This document shows, piece after piece, positions 6,156 to 15,247 of a DNA stretch of 22,656 nucleotides. The translations under genes and the position numbers were made by a program. The number at the start of each line of letters is the position of its first letter. Positions within the stretch are counted from its first letter, which is position 1. The notes beneath the pieces are model-generated. The model made no database searches. It worked only from the letters and a program-made list of their open reading frames with translations, and was not told the DNA's origin. Source of the DNA: an uncultured Porphyromonas sp. (GTDB lineage: Bacteria; Bacteroidota; Bacteroidia; Bacteroidales; Porphyromonadaceae); the NCBI RefSeq assembly GCF_902489635.1, contig NZ_CABUAN010000035.1, positions 1-22,656 of the forward strand. The letters are read 5' to 3'.

Positions 6156-8510
6156 TCACTCTAAGATATCCTCCATAACATCGTCGACAGCATCATCGAC
6201 AGCGTCGTTCAGAGGCTCGTGTAGATCGACCGTTGCCTGCTCGCCACACGGAGAGAAGCCCGCAGGCACGTTAAATGGCGTATTCGCCGAGTAGCCCAGC
6301 GAAGGATCTGCATAGACAGCCTTCATAAAGTAGCCAAAGACAGGCAGAGCAGCCGAGGCTCCCTGGCCATACGCCATCGAGCGGAAGTGTATCGAGCGCT
6401 CCTCGCCACCGACCCAACAACCGGCCACGATCTCTGGAGAGAAGCCGACGAACCAACCATCGCTGTTGCGCTGTGTCGTACCCGTCTTACCACCCAGAGG
6501 CATCGTCAGATTGTGTCGGAAGCGTAGTCGGCCGCCCGTACCGCCATCGACGACAGCGCGCATCATGTCGAGCATCTGCAATGCAGCTCGTGCGGGAAGT
6601 ACCTCCGTAAGATTGGCCGTAAAGGTCGCCACCACATTGCCGTAGCGATCCTCGATACGAGTCACAGGAATCGGGTCGACACGGATGCCTTGATTGACAA
6701 AAGCACTGTAAGCCGCCACCATCTCACTGACCGTCACATCGGGCGTACCGAGAGCCACCGAGACGACAGGATCTATGTCGCCCTTGATACCGAAGGAGTG
6801 GAGCAGGCGAACAAAGGTATAGGGCGATGTTCGTCCCATTAGGTAGGCCGTGACCCAGTTAGAGGAGTTTTGCAGTCCCCACTTGATCGAGACCATCTCC
6901 CCCACTCGCTTAGCTCCAGTATTGCGCGGCGTCCACGCCTTGCCATTGGCATCATAGAGCGTGATCGGCTGATGCATCACCTGCTCACAGGGCGAGATAC
7001 CCTGTATCATACTGAGGGAGTAGAGAAAAGGCTTGATCGTCGACCCCACCTGTCGTCGCCCCTGCGAGACCATATCATACTTAAACGTACGAAAGTCCAC
7101 ATCTCCGACATAAGCCAGGATATTACCATTGTGCGGATTCATCGCCATGAAGCCCGTGTGGAGGAAGTGCTTATAGTATAGTACTGAGTCCCGAGGAGTC
7201 ATCTCCTTATCGACCCAGCCGTTGTAGCTCCAGACACGCATCTTGCGCTTTTGGTCAAAGGTCTTGCGGATCTCCTCTGGCGACATGCCAAGCTTCTTGA
7301 GCGATCGCCAGCGATCCGTGTTGTGCAGGGCACGCTCGATAGCATCCTTGCGTTGCTGTGCTGTCAGGTCGCTACTATAAGGAGCCAGCTTAGAGCCTCG
7401 CATCTCACGATCGAAGTTAGGCTGTACAAACTCGCTCATGTGCTTCTGCACCGCCTCCTCAGCGTACTGCTGCATACGGCTATCGATCGTACCATAGATC
7501 TTGAGTCCATCGGCATAGAGATCGTAGTGCGATCCGTCAGACTTCTTGTTCTTCTGACACCACCCATAGATCGGCTGTGTCTCCCAGAGGAGCGAGTCAA
7601 TGGCGTACTGCTCTTGATTCCACTGCGAGTAGTCACTTCGCTTAGGTTTTTTGGCAGTCAGTAAGAGACGCACGAACTCTCTATAATAGGGAGCCAAGCC
7701 ATCGGAATGTGCATTGCTGGTAAAGTTGATATGGATCGGCTCAGCAATGGCAGTCGTGTAGGTCTCCTCGGAGATGTATCCCGCTTTCTTCATCTGTAGG
7801 AGTACCGTATTGCGACGATTCAGCGGTGCATCGCTGTCAGCATGCAGGACGGGGTTGTAGAGCGAGGGATTCTTGCACATCCCCACCAGCATCGCCGACT
7901 CATTCAGAGTTAGCTCTGAGGGCTTCTTGCCAAAGTAAGTCTGTGCAGCCGAGCGGATACCGATAGCGTTGTAGAGGAAGTCAAACTGATTGAGATACAT
8001 CGCTATGATCTCCTCCTTGGTGTAGTTGCGCTCGAGCTTGATTGCTATAACCCACTCGATCGGCTTCTGCAGGAGGCGCTGCAGCGTTGATTTAGCATGA
8101 GGTGAGTAGAGTTGCTTAGCCAGCTGCTGTGTGATGGTACTACCGCCTCCACTAGCAGTATTGCGCAGCATGCCTCGCTTGACAATAGCACGCCCCACGC
8201 CTCGGATGTCGACACCCGAGTGCTTGTAAAAGCGCACATCCTCCGTAGCTACCAGAGCCTGCACCAGAGGCTCTGCCAGCTCGTCATAGCTCACGTAGAT
8301 GCGATTTGTCGAGCCGTGCGCATAGGATCCCAGCTGCACACCATCGTCCGAGATGAGGACAGAGGCATACTTGTCGATAGGGTTTTGCAACTGCTCCACA
8401 TCAGGCATATAGCCGATGACGCCGTGCCAAATCAATATGAATATGATTAAGACCAAAGTCCAAAAGGCTCCAAAGAGCCACCACAGCACCTTAATGATCT
8501 TTCCTTTCAT
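6156..8510 (-). CDS. mrcA: Class A penicillin-binding protein 1A (transglycosylase/transpeptidase)
   Basis: A 784-aa bifunctional peptidoglycan synthase that polymerises lipid II and cross-links peptides in the periplasm. One membrane anchor lies at about 9-30. The GT51 transglycosylase domain (about 55-235) carries catalytic E90 in ATEDVRFY and the GGGSTITQQLAKQ motif (121-133). The transpeptidase domain (about 450-730) carries S490-T-I-K493, S549-S-N551 and K675-T-G-T-T. The insert between them (about 285-440) is charged and long. The last 20 residues form an acidic repeat (DDAVDDVMEDILE) coded by short tandem DNA repeats. The length is usual for Bacteroidota PBP1A. It is followed by rpoD and preceded, 75 nt away, by fbp in the same direction. 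Confidence 0.95.
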   Translation of the reverse strand: MKGKIIKVLWWLFGAFWTLVLIIFILIWHGVIGYMPDVEQLQNPIDKYASVLISDDGVQLGSYAHGSTNRIYVSYDELAEPLVQALVATEDVRFYKHSGVDIRGVGRAIVKRGMLRNTASGGGSTITQQLAKQLYSPHAKSTLQRLLQKPIEWVIAIKLERNYTKEEIIAMYLNQFDFLYNAIGIRSAAQTYFGKKPSELTLNESAMLVGMCKNPSLYNPVLHADSDAPLNRRNTVLLQMKKAGYISEETYTTAIAEPIHINFTSNAHSDGLAPYYREFVRLLLTAKKPKRSDYSQWNQEQYAIDSLLWETQPIYGWCQKNKKSDGSHYDLYADGLKIYGTIDSRMQQYAEEAVQKHMSEFVQPNFDREMRGSKLAPYSSDLTAQQRKDAIERALHNTDRWRSLKKLGMSPEEIRKTFDQKRKMRVWSYNGWVDKEMTPRDSVLYYKHFLHTGFMAMNPHNGNILAYVGDVDFRTFKYDMVSQGRRQVGSTIKPFLYSLSMIQGISPCEQVMHQPITLYDANGKAWTPRNTGAKRVGEMVSIKWGLQNSSNWVTAYLMGRTSPYTFVRLLHSFGIKGDIDPVVSVALGTPDVTVSEMVAAYSAFVNQGIRVDPIPVTRIEDRYGNVVATFTANLTEVLPARAALQMLDMMRAVVDGGTGGRLRFRHNLTMPLGGKTGTTQRNSDGWFVGFSPEIVAGCWVGGEERSIHFRSMAYGQGASAALPVFGYFMKAVYADPSLGYSANTPFNVPAGFSPCGEQATVDLHEPLNDAVDDAVDDVMEDILE

Positions 8511-8585
8511 ACGAAAGAGTTTTTCTACTATAATATAAGAGTGAGAAGCCGACCGATGCAGCTCAGAGAGACGACCTCCGAGACA

Positions 8586-10625
8586 TTACTTGGCATGGAT
8601 TTGGGGGAGAGATTTGCGCTCCTTGATGAGGCCAGCGTTGAAGGCGTGGAGGAGCTTCTCCAGATCGTCCACCTGCTGCTGCAGGTCAGCACCTACGTCC
8701 GTATCGGCCACCAGCATACGGTGTGTCGTACGCTCCGAGATGACCGTCACGCTCTTGATATCCTCCATCAGCTCTACCGCACGGCGCATCGTCGTAAAGG
8801 GCTCGTGCTGCACCAGCTGCATACCTTGCGAATTATAGATCAATGTGTAGCCTGCGATGCCTGTACTACTCTGATAAGCTCGGCTAAAGCCCCCATCGAT
8901 GATCATCAGCTTGCCACCAGCAGCGATAGGTTTCTCGCCCTTGGCGACCTTGACCGGCACGTGTCCATTGATGACGTGACAGTCTTCGCCTTCTAGACCA
9001 AACTCACGGAGGATCATCTCGATGGTCTCTAGATCTTGGCGATACTTAAAGTAGTAGCCCTTAGTCTCCGTATGTGTCTTCTTGTCAGCAACGAAGTAAC
9101 GCTCGAAGGTGGTCATCGCAGACTTGTCAAAGAGTGGCGAGTCGGGACCGCACCAGAGGTAGAAGATATAGTCCACGGCAGCCTCATGCTTCGGGTGAGC
9201 ATGCCTAGAGGGATGCGCCAGGCGCACCACACGATCTATCTCGTCAAGTAGCGCACGACCGCGTAGGGGCTGCGAGTCTAGTACACGCACCGCCTTGAGC
9301 TGTCCAGAAGCGTCTAGTGGCATCGAGGCGTGGTAGAGCAGGTTGCCGTTGCACACGAGGTACATACTACCGAGTCGATAGAAAGCGTCTATATGCGTAT
9401 GGAGCCGCTCACTCGTGGCGAAGGAGCGACGCAAGCGGTCCATCACCTCCTCCTCTTGGGGCGTGAGACGATATGGATCCTTCGGATCGATCGTGGGGAA
9501 GTTCATGTCGAGCATTTCATGCACGCCATAGTCCTCATTGGGATTGGTATGCGAGAGATCGACCGTACCAGCCTCAAAATCTATCTTGTGGAGTAGGTCA
9601 CGCTCCTGCATCTGCCACTCAGGGTGGCGAGCGATCAACTGATGCTCCAGCTTGAACTGGATAATGCTGATCGCCTTGTGCATCTGGCTAATCAGGTAAA
9701 TGCCCTTCTCATCGTACGAAGCGTCTGAGTCGCCCAACTTAGGCTTGAAGTAAGTGCACGGATCGTCCGCATAGACCTCACTGGCTAAGCGGGAGAGTGG
9801 CATCAAGTTAATCCCGTATCCATCCTCGATGGTGTCTAGATTGGCGTAGCGCAGAGCGATACGTATGACGCAAGCGATGCACGCATCATTGCCAGCAGCA
9901 GCACCCATCCAGAGCATATCGTGATTGCCCCACTGTATGTCCACGTTGTGGTAGTCTAGTAGTGTGTCCATGATGTACTGAGCACCAGGGCCACGATCGT
10001 AGATGTCGCCCACGATGTGGAGGCGGTCTATGACGAGGCGCTTGATCGTCGCTGAGATCGCGCAGATGAAGTCCTCCGCCTTGCCCGTGGAGATGATTGT
10101 AGAGATGATGCTAGAGATGTAAGCCGACTTGTTGGGGTTGACCCCGTCCTCGTGTAGTAGCTCCTGGATAATGTAGCTATACTGAAGTGGTAGCGCCTTG
10201 CGCACCTTCGAGCGGGTGTACTTCTCCCCCACCTTACGGCACACCTTGACGAGGCGGTTAAGTGTCACCTTGTACCACTCCTCGTCTATTTCGCCAGTTT
10301 CATGGAGCTGCTCCAGCTTAGCCTGCGGATAGTATATCAGCGTAGCTAGCTCACGCATCTGCTGCTCCATCATCTGCCCTGCAAAGACTTCGCGTATCTT
10401 ACGCATCACGCTGCCGGAGGCATTCTTCAGCACATGGTCGAAGGCCTCATGCTCACCATGCACATCTGCGAGAAAGTGCTCCGTACCCTTCGGAAGGCTT
10501 AGGATCGCCTGCAGATTGATGATCTCTGTAGAGACCTCGGCCGAGTTGCGGAATTGGTTAGAGAGGAGCTGAAGGTACCTCAAGTCATCCTTTGCAGCCT
10601 GTATGTCAGTCTTGTCTTGCATCAT
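8586..10625 (-). CDS. fbp: Fructose-1,6-bisphosphatase class III
   Basis: A 679-aa enzyme that hydrolyses fructose-1,6-bisphosphate to fructose-6-phosphate in gluconeogenesis. This class, first known from Bacillus, is a metallophosphoesterase unrelated to E. coli Fbp. Metal-binding motifs are ADVHGE (53-58), GDIYDRG (206-212) and GNHD (233-236), with further His in a late INGHVPVK segment. The family length of about 640-680 aa is matched. Start codons at 10625 and 10622 are both possible. A promoter box lies 32 nt upstream (10657-10664), nearly identical to that of pta, so the two carbon-flow genes may share control. Confidence 0.96.
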   Translation of the reverse strand: MMQDKTDIQAAKDDLRYLQLLSNQFRNSAEVSTEIINLQAILSLPKGTEHFLADVHGEHEAFDHVLKNASGSVMRKIREVFAGQMMEQQMRELATLIYYPQAKLEQLHETGEIDEEWYKVTLNRLVKVCRKVGEKYTRSKVRKALPLQYSYIIQELLHEDGVNPNKSAYISSIISTIISTGKAEDFICAISATIKRLVIDRLHIVGDIYDRGPGAQYIMDTLLDYHNVDIQWGNHDMLWMGAAAGNDACIACVIRIALRYANLDTIEDGYGINLMPLSRLASEVYADDPCTYFKPKLGDSDASYDEKGIYLISQMHKAISIIQFKLEHQLIARHPEWQMQERDLLHKIDFEAGTVDLSHTNPNEDYGVHEMLDMNFPTIDPKDPYRLTPQEEEVMDRLRRSFATSERLHTHIDAFYRLGSMYLVCNGNLLYHASMPLDASGQLKAVRVLDSQPLRGRALLDEIDRVVRLAHPSRHAHPKHEAAVDYIFYLWCGPDSPLFDKSAMTTFERYFVADKKTHTETKGYYFKYRQDLETIEMILREFGLEGEDCHVINGHVPVKVAKGEKPIAAGGKLMIIDGGFSRAYQSSTGIAGYTLIYNSQGMQLVQHEPFTTMRRAVELMEDIKSVTVISERTTHRMLVADTDVGADLQQQVDDLEKLLHAFNAGLIKERKSLPQIHAK

Positions 10626-10656
10626 GTCTATCTATTACTAGGGATATAACACGCCT

Positions 10657-10690
10657 CAAAGTTACTAAATAAAAGAAGACCACGAGCCAA
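10657..10690 (-). promoter_or_regulatory. Candidate promoter of fbp
   Basis: The minus strand has TAACTTTG at 10657-10664, a perfect TAnnTTTG match, with TTG 23 nt upstream (10688-10690). It predicts a leader of about 25 nt. The box sits in the context TTTATTT-A-GTAACTTTG-A-GGCG, which recurs almost unchanged upstream of pta. No other signal is recognised between here and the repeat at 10795. Confidence 0.6.
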
Positions 10691-10794
10691 GTCGTGAGGC
10701 TCTAGCACCCGTATGGGCTAACTCCTATGGCTAATTCCTGTTTTGAGGTGCTGGTGGTAGTCTAGACTGGAACTGTCTAGTGAAATGAGCCCCG

Positions 10795-11106
10795 CCCGAA
10801 AGCGCGATTATGATGCGTCACTCCTATCTGGGCAAATTCGACGCCCACTCGTTACAATAATTTAGAACTAGCTATACTTCGATACAGGGCTATGTCGGGG
10901 CAAACTGATTTCCACGTGGATATTTCGAAATCTCCACGTGGAGAATAAAAAATTCTTCGGAGGAATCAAATGAAACTTCGGAGGAATGAAATGAAACTTC
11001 GGAAGAAATGAATCACGCCCACGTGGAAAATAAAAAATATCCACGTGGAGATTTGAGATTCCCCACGTGGATATTCGAGAAAGGAGGTGATCGGACAAAT
11101 TTCCCC
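10795..11106 (-). repeat. Modular palindromic repeat, copy B (inverted)
   Basis: Inverted copy of the element at 1-312. CACGTG cores lie at 10913-10918, 10935-10940, 11020-11025, 11042-11047 and 11064-11069, again 22 bp apart within each block. Between them are three TTC-N4-GAA-type modules (centres near 10960, 10981 and 11002). Copies A and C have two of these plus a TTCC-N6-GGAA module. The total number of modules stays eight, so one module has been exchanged. The ends carry a loosely matching inverted pair (GGGCAAATTCG near 10830 and GGGGAAATTTG at the right edge), which could be terminal repeats. It sits between the terminator of the ccsBA operon and the fbp promoter. Confidence 0.9.
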
Positions 11107-11116
11107 GTAAAAATAT

Positions 11117-11135
11117 GTAATTAGAGATTAGAGGG
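11117..11135 (-). repeat. CTCTAAY box 2, joined to repeat copy B
   Basis: Read on the minus strand: CCCTCTAATCTCTAATTAC, then a short A/T stretch into the GGGGAAATTTG edge of copy B. The same succession (box, about 15 nt, repeat edge) is found at 22428-22478, so the box belongs to the larger unit at these two sites. Confidence 0.65.
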
Positions 11136-11207
11136 CGGGGGTGCCTCCCCACGAAGTTTTTCCCTACATTTGAGACTGTTGCGTAAAGGACAATGGGCAC
11201 ATGGGGG

Positions 11208-11248
11208 AAAAAAATCTCCACGGAGGAATTAGTTTTTCCTCCGTGGAG
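11208..11248 (-). terminator. Strong intrinsic terminator of the ccsBA operon
   Basis: CTCCACGGAGGAA (11216-11228) pairs perfectly with 11236-11248 around a 7-nt loop. On the minus strand the stem is followed by A-TTTTTTT (11208-11215), a textbook intrinsic terminator 29 nt past the ccsBA stop at 11277. Each arm is itself a short palindrome (CTCC-GGAG), with centres 23 bp apart, echoing the spacing of the intergenic arrays. Confidence 0.85.
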
Positions 11249-11276
11249 TGGATTTAACGCTTCGTAAGAGGGAGCA

Positions 11277-13517
11277 TCATGCGTAGCTGTGCATCCCGCC
11301 GAGGAAGAAGTTAACCCCGAAGTAGGTGACCAGCACCGACACGAAAGCGATCAAGAGATAGACATGCAGGAACCTCTGCGAGCGGAAGCAGCGCAGCGAC
11401 TCGCAGTGTAGTGGCAGGGCGTAGATGATGAGCGTGATGAGTGCCCACACCTCTTTGGGGTCCCAGCTCCAGTAGCGTCCCCACGAGACATTGGCCCAGA
11501 CGGCTCCGATGAAGATACCGATAGCCAGCAGCGCGACCGCTGGATAGAGGAGCAGCCTACTGAGTGCCTCTAGGTGCGTCCCGACGGTGGAGCGTCGCGA
11601 CAGGATCAGCGCCATGCAACTATTGAGCATCATAAAGGCCAAGAGACTATACGCTATCATGATGACCAGCACATGGATGCTCAGTAGCGGCGAGTGAAGC
11701 ACTGGCATCAGCGGGGTGATCTGCGGATTGCTGCCCCCGAAGGAGGCAACCAAGAGCGACAGACCACCCATGAGCAGACCAAAGGGGATCAGTACTCGAT
11801 GCTTGCGTCCGGCAAGTATGGTCAGTAGCAGTACAATCCAGGCTAAGGCTTGCATCGTCTCAAAGCCATTACTCAGCGGTACATATCCCGAGACGATCCA
11901 GCGCAGGATCACCATCAGGGTTAGGTAGAGCATACTGCCGTAGATGATGATCCAGATGCCCCACTTGACAAATGGCGGATCCACGAGTCGCCCCACGGAG
12001 AGCTGATAGGCCGTCCAGATGAAGAGCAAGATACCGACGGTGGCGAGGATCTTGGCGAGGAGTCCGATAAAAGGCGAGAGCTGGTTGTAGTAGATCTCGG
12101 AGCGAAAGCGCACAGCCGAGGGACAGCTCTCACCGCCCTCCTTGAGCTGGTACTGACGGAGCTTGACGAGGAAGTTTTGCGCCTCATCCCACTGCTGCAT
12201 GATGACCAGTTCGCTGAGGTAGTTAAAGCTCTTGCGTACAAAGGTCCACTGATCTAGCGGCATCTCTGCGGGTAGGTCGGTAGAGGCAGGATGGTACCAC
12301 GCGATACTTCCATGGCTCTGTACGGGGAAGATCGCAAGCGACTCCCCTAGCCCTAAGCTCTGTATCACCTGACACTTCTCGTGTGCCTCAAAGAGAGCCT
12401 TGCGTCCGGGCTGGTCGGGGTGCTGTATGTAGTTGTCCAGCAGAGCCTCCAGGCGATAGTTGCCTTGTAGGTCAAAGAACTGTAAGTAGCTCACCCGCTG
12501 ACCCTCATAGCACTCGAGCAGCTTGCGTATGCTCCGATCTTTGATCCGTATCATCGGCTCATTGACCCAACTATCGTAGTAAAAGATCCAACCCGCCAAG
12601 ACCTGCTCGGCAGAATAGCCTCGGTAGCTACTGCGTCCATAGAGCTTCTCGGTAAACTCCTGCGCGTAGGTCTCTAGGGGACAGACTCGATTGTTGTACA
12701 GGATATGCAACTCGCCCAAGCTTTTCGCCACACTAGCGGGGATCGTCTTGGGGAGTGGCGTCACAGGAGTTTTTGCCTCTGCCGAGAGCGTACCACCAGC
12801 AAGGAGTATCAGGAGCATCGCCACGGGAGAGACTAGAGCCTGCTTGAGGAGCTGTCTCACCTTACGACGGCGTGCGTACATGCCCCCTACGAGGCTGATC
12901 GCTAGGAGCGCATAGCCTAGGTAAGAGATCGATATACCCCACGGATCGTAAGCGATGGAGAGTATCGAGGAGGTCGTCTCTGGGTCGTAGCCTGACTGGT
13001 AGAAGCGATAGAATCGGTAGCGGAAGATGCGATTCATCGAGACAGCACCACGGAGGCTCTGCGACCGCTCCCCGTCCTGAATGAGGAGATTGCTCTGGTA
13101 GTCTAGCGGGAATTGGGTCCCTGTGTAGTAAGTCAGATCAAAGCGCTCCAAAGCGACCTCAAAGGGGAGGGTCAGTGTCTCTCCCTGTTCACTCTGATAG
13201 CGATCCGTAGGGCTGGCACCCTCTTGGAGCTTGATTCGTCCATGTATAGCAGTCCAGCTAGTCACGCCAGCACCCAGCAAGATGACCAGCAGTGAGACGT
13301 GGATCATCCAGATCCAGAAGCGTCTGTAGAGCTTAGCCCGTAAGATATAGAGTAGTCCAGCACAGGAGAGCAGCACCCACAAGATGGTAAAGAGCGGGGA
13401 GCCATACCAATGCTCCTGCACGAAGGGCGTACCGTAAAGCTTTTCAACCACAGTGGCTGTCGCGAGGACAGCCACCGTGATAAGTAGTAGTATGAAGGGG
13501 AGCTTGCGCCACACCAT
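11277..13517 (-). CDS. ccsBA: Fused cytochrome c synthetase CcsBA (system II)
   Basis: A 746-aa inner-membrane protein that carries heme to the periplasm and joins it to CxxCH cysteines. The N-terminal half is ResB/CcsB-like: membrane segments at about 7-25, 42-60, 70-88 and 195-215, with H73 in a membrane helix and the GRIKLQEG motif after it. A hydrophobic segment at about 228-248 leads into a large periplasmic domain up to about 485. The C-terminal half is CcsA, with further membrane helices and the WWD heme-binding signature WGRYWSWDPKE (679-689). Conserved histidines in HSPLLSIHVLV and near ALPLH would flank the heme. It follows the upstream di-heme gene by 26 nt and is the last gene before a strong terminator, so its likely clients are the two neighbouring c-type lipoproteins. 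Confidence 0.93.
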   Translation of the reverse strand: MVWRKLPFILLLITVAVLATATVVEKLYGTPFVQEHWYGSPLFTILWVLLSCAGLLYILRAKLYRRFWIWMIHVSLLVILLGAGVTSWTAIHGRIKLQEGASPTDRYQSEQGETLTLPFEVALERFDLTYYTGTQFPLDYQSNLLIQDGERSQSLRGAVSMNRIFRYRFYRFYQSGYDPETTSSILSIAYDPWGISISYLGYALLAISLVGGMYARRRKVRQLLKQALVSPVAMLLILLAGGTLSAEAKTPVTPLPKTIPASVAKSLGELHILYNNRVCPLETYAQEFTEKLYGRSSYRGYSAEQVLAGWIFYYDSWVNEPMIRIKDRSIRKLLECYEGQRVSYLQFFDLQGNYRLEALLDNYIQHPDQPGRKALFEAHEKCQVIQSLGLGESLAIFPVQSHGSIAWYHPASTDLPAEMPLDQWTFVRKSFNYLSELVIMQQWDEAQNFLVKLRQYQLKEGGESCPSAVRFRSEIYYNQLSPFIGLLAKILATVGILLFIWTAYQLSVGRLVDPPFVKWGIWIIIYGSMLYLTLMVILRWIVSGYVPLSNGFETMQALAWIVLLLTILAGRKHRVLIPFGLLMGGLSLLVASFGGSNPQITPLMPVLHSPLLSIHVLVIMIAYSLLAFMMLNSCMALILSRRSTVGTHLEALSRLLLYPAVALLAIGIFIGAVWANVSWGRYWSWDPKEVWALITLIIYALPLHCESLRCFRSQRFLHVYLLIAFVSVLVTYFGVNFFLGGMHSYA

Positions 13518-13543
13518 ATTTATATTGTATCTAGTGTGTGAAG

Positions 13544-15112
13544 CTATACAGCGTTGATAAACTTGACAACCGCCTCACGATCCTTGCGATTGAGCTTGCG
13601 AAACTTCTCTACCGTAAAGCGAGCATCACTATCCTTAGCACCGTGCCACATGATCGCCTCGATGACATTGCGTGCACGGCAGTCGTGCAGACGATCCTGG
13701 TGACCCGAAGCCTTCTGGCTCAGACCACGTCCCCAGAGCGGAGTGGTACGGCACCAACCTGTGCGGATATCGTTTTGCATGTGGAGCCGGTGCTGGATTA
13801 GGTCGGTGTAAGGCCAGATCTTTTGCTTGGGATAGCGAGGCATAGCCTTCTTGCCACCCTCGGTCAGGCCATACACATCCACGACCACATCATCGCCCGT
13901 AGTCCAAGAGGGACGGTGGCAAGTAGCGCAACCTATCTCGGTGAAGAGCTGCTTACCACGCTGCACATCGGGTGCGTCTATATCTCTCGCAGCTGGCACC
14001 GCAAGACCACGTATCCACACCATCAGATCGTAGCAAGCCTGTGCGTCCATCTCGACGGGCAGGTCTGTAGCTGTAAAGAAGTCGTAGATATCCTGCTCCA
14101 CATTGCCAGTCTTCTTGCGCTCTGGGAAGTATTTGTAGAACTGTGCCTGCACCTCGGGGTCTTTGCTAGCCGTCCGTGCGTAAGCCTCTGGTACGTAAAA
14201 CTTACGAAACATCGGCGTGATGATGTTGCACACCTCCCATAGACTCACATTGGCAGAGAGCTTGGTGAAGTCACACGCGTAGTCAAAGCGCATAGGGTGC
14301 CCTGCAGCGTCTACCCCCGTGGGGGCGAAGTCGTTACCAGCCCAGATGGCGGGATTGAGCGGTGTGTGCGGAGCCTCCTTGATATACTGCTGACGTATAT
14401 CCTCATCACTGATTGCATCAAGTAGACACGTGCCGTAGATGCCGATGGTAGACTCAAGCGTGACGACCGCCTGATCTATTGGATAGGGCTTGCCATTCAC
14501 CTCTAGCGGTGAGTAGAGAGCCTCTGCGGGCAGATGCACCTCAGGATAGATGAGGTCGTAGGTCTCGCCATCGTCAAACTTATTGCCCCACTCGTCCGTG
14601 TAGGGGAGCCAGTCGATGGTCATCTTGTCAGCATCGATCATAGGTTTGAAGGGAGGCAGTGCGACAGTCATAGGCACTAAGCCGAGCGAGGTAGCCATAT
14701 TCCCCTCTTTGTCAGTCACGATGATGAGACAACCATTGCCCATCTCCTCGCTATTGTAGCGTGTGATGCGCTTACCATGACCATAGCCAGGGTGACAAGC
14801 CTCACACGATGTGCGATTATACAGCGGTCCCAACCCCGTAAAGGTGAGACCTGGTACATCACCAGCAGCGTGCGCCGTCTCAAAGCGACGCTCGCCCTGC
14901 TTGAAGTTGGCATCTAGTCCAGCCTGTGCGATAGCCTCCGTGGGCTGCTCGAAGCAGGAGGAGGTGTTGTTGAAAGTAGTGCCTAGCTTACCGCCGCTGT
15001 AGTACTCCTCGCTGAGCGTCTGAGGCGTGTCGCTACCACACTCCCGCTGACAAGCTGGTAAGCTAGCAAGGATGAGTGCCAGCAGAGCTAGCTGTGTAGT
15101 TAAGTGCTTCAT
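13544..15112 (-). CDS. Di-heme DHOR/DUF1111-family lipoprotein, paralogue 1
   Basis: A 522-aa c-type cytochrome-like lipoprotein of the DHOR family (PF06537, COG3488), sometimes called thiol oxidoreductase or putative peroxidase. The signal peptide ends in a lipobox S-L-P-A-C21. Two heme sites are visible: C102-E-A-C-H106 followed by PGYGHG, and C395-A-T-C-H399 followed by RPSWTTG. The C-terminal WPYTDLIQHRLHM and RTTPLWGRGLS motifs are strongly shared with paralogue 2. The family's reaction is not established; an oxidase or peroxidase role is inference. It lies 26 nt upstream of ccsBA, which would supply its heme. The gap before it (15113-15240) holds an imperfect inverted repeat and a CTCTAAY box. 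Confidence 0.92.
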   Translation of the reverse strand: MKHLTTQLALLALILASLPACQRECGSDTPQTLSEEYYSGGKLGTTFNNTSSCFEQPTEAIAQAGLDANFKQGERRFETAHAAGDVPGLTFTGLGPLYNRTSCEACHPGYGHGKRITRYNSEEMGNGCLIIVTDKEGNMATSLGLVPMTVALPPFKPMIDADKMTIDWLPYTDEWGNKFDDGETYDLIYPEVHLPAEALYSPLEVNGKPYPIDQAVVTLESTIGIYGTCLLDAISDEDIRQQYIKEAPHTPLNPAIWAGNDFAPTGVDAAGHPMRFDYACDFTKLSANVSLWEVCNIITPMFRKFYVPEAYARTASKDPEVQAQFYKYFPERKKTGNVEQDIYDFFTATDLPVEMDAQACYDLMVWIRGLAVPAARDIDAPDVQRGKQLFTEIGCATCHRPSWTTGDDVVVDVYGLTEGGKKAMPRYPKQKIWPYTDLIQHRLHMQNDIRTGWCRTTPLWGRGLSQKASGHQDRLHDCRARNVIEAIMWHGAKDSDARFTVEKFRKLNRKDREAVVKFINAV

Positions 15113-15141
15113 AAGAACAAAGTGTTTGGGTGTATGTATCT

Positions 15142-15209
15142 CCCCTCCCCTGATAACTAACCTTTTATCATAATCTATTGCTTTGGCAAATGCTTGCTCA
15201 GGAGAGGGG
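15142..15209. other. Imperfect inverted repeat between the two di-heme genes
   Basis: CCCCTCCCCTGA (15142-15153) and TCAGGAGAGGGG (15198-15209) are complementary at 11 of 12 positions, with a 44-nt loop. No T-run follows, so it is not a typical terminator. It could fold in the intercistronic mRNA and affect stability or translation of the downstream gene. Confidence 0.4.
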
Positions 15210-15214
15210 TAGAA

Positions 15215-15247
15215 GTTAGTTAGAGGTTAGACTTTAGAGATTAGATA
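15215..15247 (-). repeat. CTCTAAY box 3, inside an operon
   Basis: The minus strand reads as a row of TCTAATCTCTAA / TCTAACCTCTAAC-like heptamers that overlaps the last codon and stop of the upstream di-heme gene (stop at 15241-15243). It is not attached to a CACGTG array, which shows that the two repeat types can occur separately. Confidence 0.6.

Noticed and set aside
8541..8996. 151-aa plus-strand frame antisense to fbp
   Set aside because: It is the antisense shadow of a highly conserved fbp coding region.
10868..11221. Minus-strand open frame of 117 aa across repeat copy B
   Set aside because: Encoded by the palindromic array and terminator; long only because the repeat lacks stops.
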